64,000 nt of DNA from contig JAFYYP010000028.1 of the NCBI GenBank assembly GCA_017557505.1, forward strand, positions 1 to 64,000, read 5' to 3'. Shown piece after piece: positions 61,026 through 64,000 of this stretch. The notes under the pieces are model-generated. The model was given only the letters and a program-made list of their open reading frames with translations. It was not told the DNA's origin and did no database searches. The stretch is from Bacillota bacterium. Its GTDB lineage: Bacteria > Bacillota > Clostridia > Peptostreptococcales > Anaerovoracaceae. Made by a program: the position numbers and the translations under genes. Each line of letters starts with the position of its first letter. The first letter of the stretch is position 1.

Positions 61026-61856
61026 ATGAAGATCGGAATGTTTACGTCCGGCTACCAGCGCAATCCGCTGGAGCACGTTTTCCAGGACGCGAAGGAATTC
61101 GGCTACGACTATATCGAACTGTACGGAGCGCGCCCGCAGGCTTACGCGCCGGATTTAAAAGCAGGCGACATGAAGGAGCTGCGCCGCCTGATCGAACAGT
61201 ACGAAGTGCCTGTCCTCGGCTACACGCCCGAACATAATCTCTACCCTTACAACTACATGATCGGCCCGGAAGCGCAGCGCCGGGACGCCGTGGAGTACTT
61301 AAAACTGTGCCTTGACATGGCCAAAGAGATGGGTGCCAAGTACATGCTGACGAGCCCTGCCAACGGAGGGTATCTCGCCACGTATGACGAGCTGTGGCCG
61401 CGCCTGGAAAAGACGATACGCGAGCTCGGCGAATACGCTGCGAAATGCGAAGTACGGCTGACGGTCGAGCCGCTGACCCCTTACGAATCCAACTTCTTTA
61501 CGCGGGCCAACGACCTGCTCGAGCTGTTCCGCCGCGTCGACAATCCCTGGGTCGTCGGCATGTGCGACGTCGTGCCGCCGTTCGTGCAGCACGAGAGCAT
61601 CATGGCGTATTTCAACAAGCTCGGCGAAAAAATGTACCACATGCACATCATCGACGGCGAACAGGGAACCGACAGCCACATCATGCCGGGCGAAGGCAGC
61701 ATGCCGCTGACGGAACTGTTCTATGAACTCAAGCGCATCGGCTACGAAGGGACCGCGACGCTCGAACTCGTCACCGGCTACATCAACGAACCTCGCATGT
61801 ACGCGCGCCGCGCGATCAACAACGCCCGCGCGATGATGAAGGAGGCAGGCTTCTAA
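61026..61856 (+). CDS. sugar 3-epimerase/isomerase, FrlC-like
   Basis: TIM-barrel sugar isomerase of 276 residues; AAAAGGAGA precedes the ATG. It follows E. coli FrlC (fructoselysine 3-epimerase) closely as I recall that sequence: KIGMFTSGYQRNPLEH, RPQAYAPDLKAGDMK, LGYTPEHNLYPYN, VEPLTPYESNFFT, MPGEGSMPL and ELVTGYINEPRMYARRA. The metal ligands (Glu in VEPLTPYE, the later Asp/His and the final Glu in LELVT) are present. No fructoselysine kinase or deglycase gene is adjacent, so another ketose such as tagatose, psicose or a derivative is possible. Confidence 0.82.
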   Translation: MKIGMFTSGYQRNPLEHVFQDAKEFGYDYIELYGARPQAYAPDLKAGDMKELRRLIEQYEVPVLGYTPEHNLYPYNYMIGPEAQRRDAVEYLKLCLDMAKEMGAKYMLTSPANGGYLATYDELWPRLEKTIRELGEYAAKCEVRLTVEPLTPYESNFFTRANDLLELFRRVDNPWVVGMCDVVPPFVQHESIMAYFNKLGEKMYHMHIIDGEQGTDSHIMPGEGSMPLTELFYELKRIGYEGTATLELVTGYINEPRMYARRAINNARAMMKEAGF

Positions 61857-61869
61857 ACCCTTAAAAATG

Positions 61870-61902
61870 AAAAGATCCGGAGAATCCTCTCCGGATCTTT
61901 TT
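61870..61902. terminator. bidirectional terminator
   Basis: Fourteen-bp stem AAAAGATCCGGAGA / TCTCCGGATCTTTT with loop ATCC, between the convergent frlC-like and EamA genes. Confidence 0.92.
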
Positions 61903-61915
61903 GATTGTCGTTTTT

Positions 61916-62794
61916 TCAGTTTTCCGCCTTCAGCGACGCGTTGTAGCGCCACATGACGACGGCCGCGCCGATGATGATGACGTAGCCCGCCACGCTCAGC
62001 GCGTCCGGGTACTCGGCGAACAGCAGCATGCCGAGGATCGACGAGATGATGATCTGCGAGTACTTGTATACCGAAACTTCGCTGGCCGCTGCCATCGTGA
62101 ACGCCTTTGTCATGAACACCTGGGTCAGGAAGCAGAACACTCCGGCTCCCAGCAGGAACACCAGCTGTCTGCCGTTCGGCACGACAAAGATCTTCAGGCA
62201 CAGCAACGCCTCGACGATCACGGAAAACGTATAGTTGTACAGGATCACCGCGTTGCCTTCGACCTTGTTGTAGACGGTCAGCTTGCGGATATATGCGTGC
62301 GCGACGCCTCCGATAGCCCCGCACAGCACGGCTGCCAGCGCCGGCACGAGGTTGACGTTCGAAAAGCTCGGTTTGACCACGAACAGGCCGCCGACGAACG
62401 CCAGCGCGATCAGCAAGCCCTGTTTGCGGTCAAAACGCTCGTTCATCGCGAAATGCGCGTAGATCATCGTGAACGACGGACCCAGATTGAACAGCGCCTG
62501 CGCGTCGCCGATCTCCATCGCCGAAGCACACCAGAACGTCAGCCACATGCTGATGATGCCGTAGATGGCGCGAAGCGTCAGGTCCTTGACGTCTTTCCTC
62601 AGAAAATGCGGCGCTTCGTGATGGCGCCGGTACTGGACGATCCAGGCCGCGATCATGCATACGAACGCCGTGAACAGCGTCTTTTCCATCGCGGGTACGC
62701 CCGGCACGAGCTTCGTGCACGTGGACATCATGGCACTGCAGAACGCAGACGCCACCATGAAACATATCGCTTTTGCCAGCCGGTTATTTCTCAT
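61916..62794 (-). CDS. EamA/DMT-family transporter
   Basis: Ten-helix metabolite carrier of 292 residues, two EamA repeats; the first contains AIYGIISMWLTFWCASAMEI and the second AAVLCGAIGGVAHAYIRKL. A separate protein from the one at 51369. It overlaps the end of deoD by 11 bases, so a role in nucleoside or base transport is conceivable but only from position. Confidence 0.83.
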   Translation of the reverse strand: MRNNRLAKAICFMVASAFCSAMMSTCTKLVPGVPAMEKTLFTAFVCMIAAWIVQYRRHHEAPHFLRKDVKDLTLRAIYGIISMWLTFWCASAMEIGDAQALFNLGPSFTMIYAHFAMNERFDRKQGLLIALAFVGGLFVVKPSFSNVNLVPALAAVLCGAIGGVAHAYIRKLTVYNKVEGNAVILYNYTFSVIVEALLCLKIFVVPNGRQLVFLLGAGVFCFLTQVFMTKAFTMAAASEVSVYKYSQIIISSILGMLLFAEYPDALSVAGYVIIIGAAVVMWRYNASLKAEN

Positions 62795-63503
62795 TCATCC
62801 TCACGGCGACTTCCAGCGCGACTTCCATCATATCCCGGAACGTGTTCTGACGTTCTTCCGCGGATGTCGCTTCTCCGGTCAGGATGTGGTCGGAGATCGT
62901 GCAGATCGCCAGCGCCTTCTTGCCTGCCTTCGCGGCGTTCATGTACAGGGCTGCCGCCTCCATCTCCACCGCCAGCGCGCCGAGATTGACGAACGGCTGG
63001 TTGAAGGCCGGGTCATCGTTGTAGAAGATGTCGGAAGAGATCAGGTTGCCCGCCTTGTAGCGCAGGCCCTTCTCTTCGCAGATTTCCGCCGCACACTTCA
63101 GCAGATCCCAGCTGCCCAGCGGTGCGAAATGACCGTGGACGCCGAAGTTGTCCTGCATGGACGAAGACGTGCAGGCGCCCTGTCCGAGCACGATGTCGCG
63201 CACCTTCAGTTCCATGGAGACCGCGCCGGCCGAACCGACGCGCAGGATGTTCTCCACACCGTAGAAGTTGAACAGCTCGTAACTGTAGATCGCCATGGAC
63301 GGCATGCCCATGCCGCTGGCCATGACGCTCACCGGCACGCCCTTATACGTTCCGGTGTAGCCCTGCACGCCGCGCACGTTGTTGACGAGCTTCGGTTCGG
63401 TCAGGTAATGTTCGGCAATATATTTTGCCCGCAGCGGGTCGCCGGGCATCAGAACGGTTTTCGCGAAATCGCCTTTTTCTGCGGTATTATGCGGTGTAGC
63501 CAT
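62784..63503 (-). CDS. deoD: purine-nucleoside phosphorylase (DeoD type)
   Basis: Splits purine nucleosides with phosphate to base and ribose 1-phosphate; hexameric trimer-of-dimers family. The start at 63503 (239 aa) follows AAGGAG and gives the family beginning MATPHN with GDFAKTVLMPGDPLRAKYIA. The phosphate-site loop GSAGAVS, the EMEAAALY stretch near residue 179 and the catalytic Asp in TISDHILTGE are present. The product could enter central metabolism with the neighbouring pentose enzymes. Confidence 0.95.
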   Translation of the reverse strand: MATPHNTAEKGDFAKTVLMPGDPLRAKYIAEHYLTEPKLVNNVRGVQGYTGTYKGVPVSVMASGMGMPSMAIYSYELFNFYGVENILRVGSAGAVSMELKVRDIVLGQGACTSSSMQDNFGVHGHFAPLGSWDLLKCAAEICEEKGLRYKAGNLISSDIFYNDDPAFNQPFVNLGALAVEMEAAALYMNAAKAGKKALAICTISDHILTGEATSAEERQNTFRDMMEVALEVAVRMNEK

Positions 63504-63563
63504 GGTGTATCTCCTTTCCATGCGGTGGTTGCTCTTTTCTATGATTATACTCCAGGCAGGCGT

Positions 63564-63592
63564 AAAAAAACAGACGCCCTTTCGGACGTCTG
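63564..63592 (-). terminator. terminator of tRNA-Thr
   Basis: CAGACG (63571-63576) / CGTCTG (63587-63592) with inner pairing; on the minus strand it is followed by seven T and lies eight bases past the tRNA 3' end. Confidence 0.85.
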
Positions 63593-63599
63593 CTTCAGC

Positions 63600-63675
63600 T
63601 GGAGCTGATGGCCGGACTTGAACCGGCGACCTGCTGATTACGAATCAGCTGCTCTACCGACTGAGCCACATCAGC
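63600..63675 (-). tRNA. tRNA-Thr(CGT)
   Basis: Cloverleaf on the minus strand: acceptor GCTGATG/CATCAGC, D arm GCTC-AGTCGGTA-GAGC, anticodon stem GCTGA/TCAGC with loop TTCGTAA (anticodon CGT, reading ACG), T arm CCGG..CCGG, discriminator T and encoded CCA at 63600-63602. Confidence 0.95.
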
Positions 63676-63713
63676 GTACGCACGGATTATATTACCACGC
63701 GCTTTTCCAAAAA

Positions 63714-64000
63714 TCAAGCGTTTTCCACGATATCCAGAAGCTGGGCTGCCTCCGTGATGTAGTACTCGGGCTCGAGCTCTTCGCGCAGTTCGTCGCCCAC
63801 GGAAATGGTCCAGGAAACGAGGCAGGAATCCACCCCTGCGTTGCGCGCGCACAGGATGTCGTACTTGCTGTCGCCCACCATCAAGGCTTCGTCCGCCGTG
63901 ATGCCGAGTTTATCCAGGCACAAAAGGCAGGGCGTCGGATCGGGCTTGTGGATCGTCGTGTCTTCCGCCGAAACGACGGCATCGAAGCAATCCGCGATGT
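63714..64000 (-). CDS. HAD-superfamily phosphatase (partial)
   Basis: C-terminal 94 residues of a haloacid-dehalogenase-like phosphatase; the start lies beyond the right edge. Visible are motif III lysine in HKPDPTP and motif IV GDSKYDILCARNAG, with the two Asp that bind magnesium (usually GDS/T-x4-5-D). This resembles pyrophosphatase PpaX or phosphoglycolate phosphatase Gph proteins. The catalytic motif I is outside the window. Confidence 0.85.
   Translation of the reverse strand, partial: IADCFDAVVSAEDTTIHKPDPTPCLLCLDKLGITADEALMVGDSKYDILCARNAGVDSCLVSWTISVGDELREELEPEYYITEAAQLLDIVENA

Noticed and set aside
1..64000. CRISPR arrays, insertion sequences or prophage genes
   Set aside because: No regularly spaced repeats, transposase, integrase or phage structural genes were seen on either strand.

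Overview
The window reads as one continuous piece of a GC-rich Bacillota chromosome of class Clostridia, probably an anaerobe. Supporting this are the clostridial pyr gene order with PyrK/PyrD type 1B dihydroorotate dehydrogenase, ferredoxin-dependent 2-oxoacid oxidoreductase, glutaconate CoA-transferase, a two-gene SmsCB (minimal SUF) iron-sulfur system, S-layer-homology repeats, strong AGGAGG-type ribosome binding sites and frequent TTG/GTG starts. I see no insertion sequence, prophage or CRISPR array. The assignment rests on gene content and motifs, not on a database search.

Layout. 1-7500: pyrimidine operon carB-pyrK-pyrD-pyrF-pyrE-pyrB (+), whose PyrB carries a PyrI-like zinc tail. 7565-13417: minus-strand operon gctA-gctB-korDABC-Na+/solute symporter, divergent from a LysR regulator whose promoter overlaps a palindrome. 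14534-21434: maltodextrin-type ABC system with its LacI regulator, malQ and MsmX-type ATPase. 21483-29645: minus-strand genes, with smsC-smsB leading into an M20 peptidase, a DUF362 ferredoxin-like protein, a secernin-like C69 peptidase, a serine hydrolase and an ornithine/alanine-racemase-like enzyme. 29978-32306: zinc/cadmium efflux operon (SmtB-type sensor, HMA protein, P-type ATPase). 32412-36417: SLH-anchored lipase-like exoprotein and a STAS/anti-sigma-like pair. 36649-37671: XRE-TPR regulator. 37683-37922: tRNA-Ala and a rearranged tRNA fragment. 38091-42012: a large protein with a PI3/4-kinase/HipA-like catalytic loop, followed by cardiolipin synthase. 42045-55587: YdcF, FtsH, MFS, M23, M20, GATase, small membrane proteins, an EamA transporter and AddB. 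55641-61856: pentose/hexose-phosphate catabolic cluster (sgcE/sgcQ-like, two FGGY kinases, AraD-like, FrlC-like). 61916-64000: EamA transporter, deoD, tRNA-Thr and a partial HAD phosphatase.

The observations most worth following are: (i) the kinase-like protein at 38091 beside cardiolipin synthase; (ii) two copies of a ~125-nt intergenic element whose arms show compensatory base changes; (iii) the PyrB-zinc-tail fusion; (iv) a ~190-bp element with 26-nt inverted ends downstream of the metal ATPase, next to a short repeat that recurs at 42 kb; (v) a tRNA-Ala 3'-end duplication with an inverted T arm; (vi) two genes whose -10 elements sit directly on the start codon (likely leaderless).
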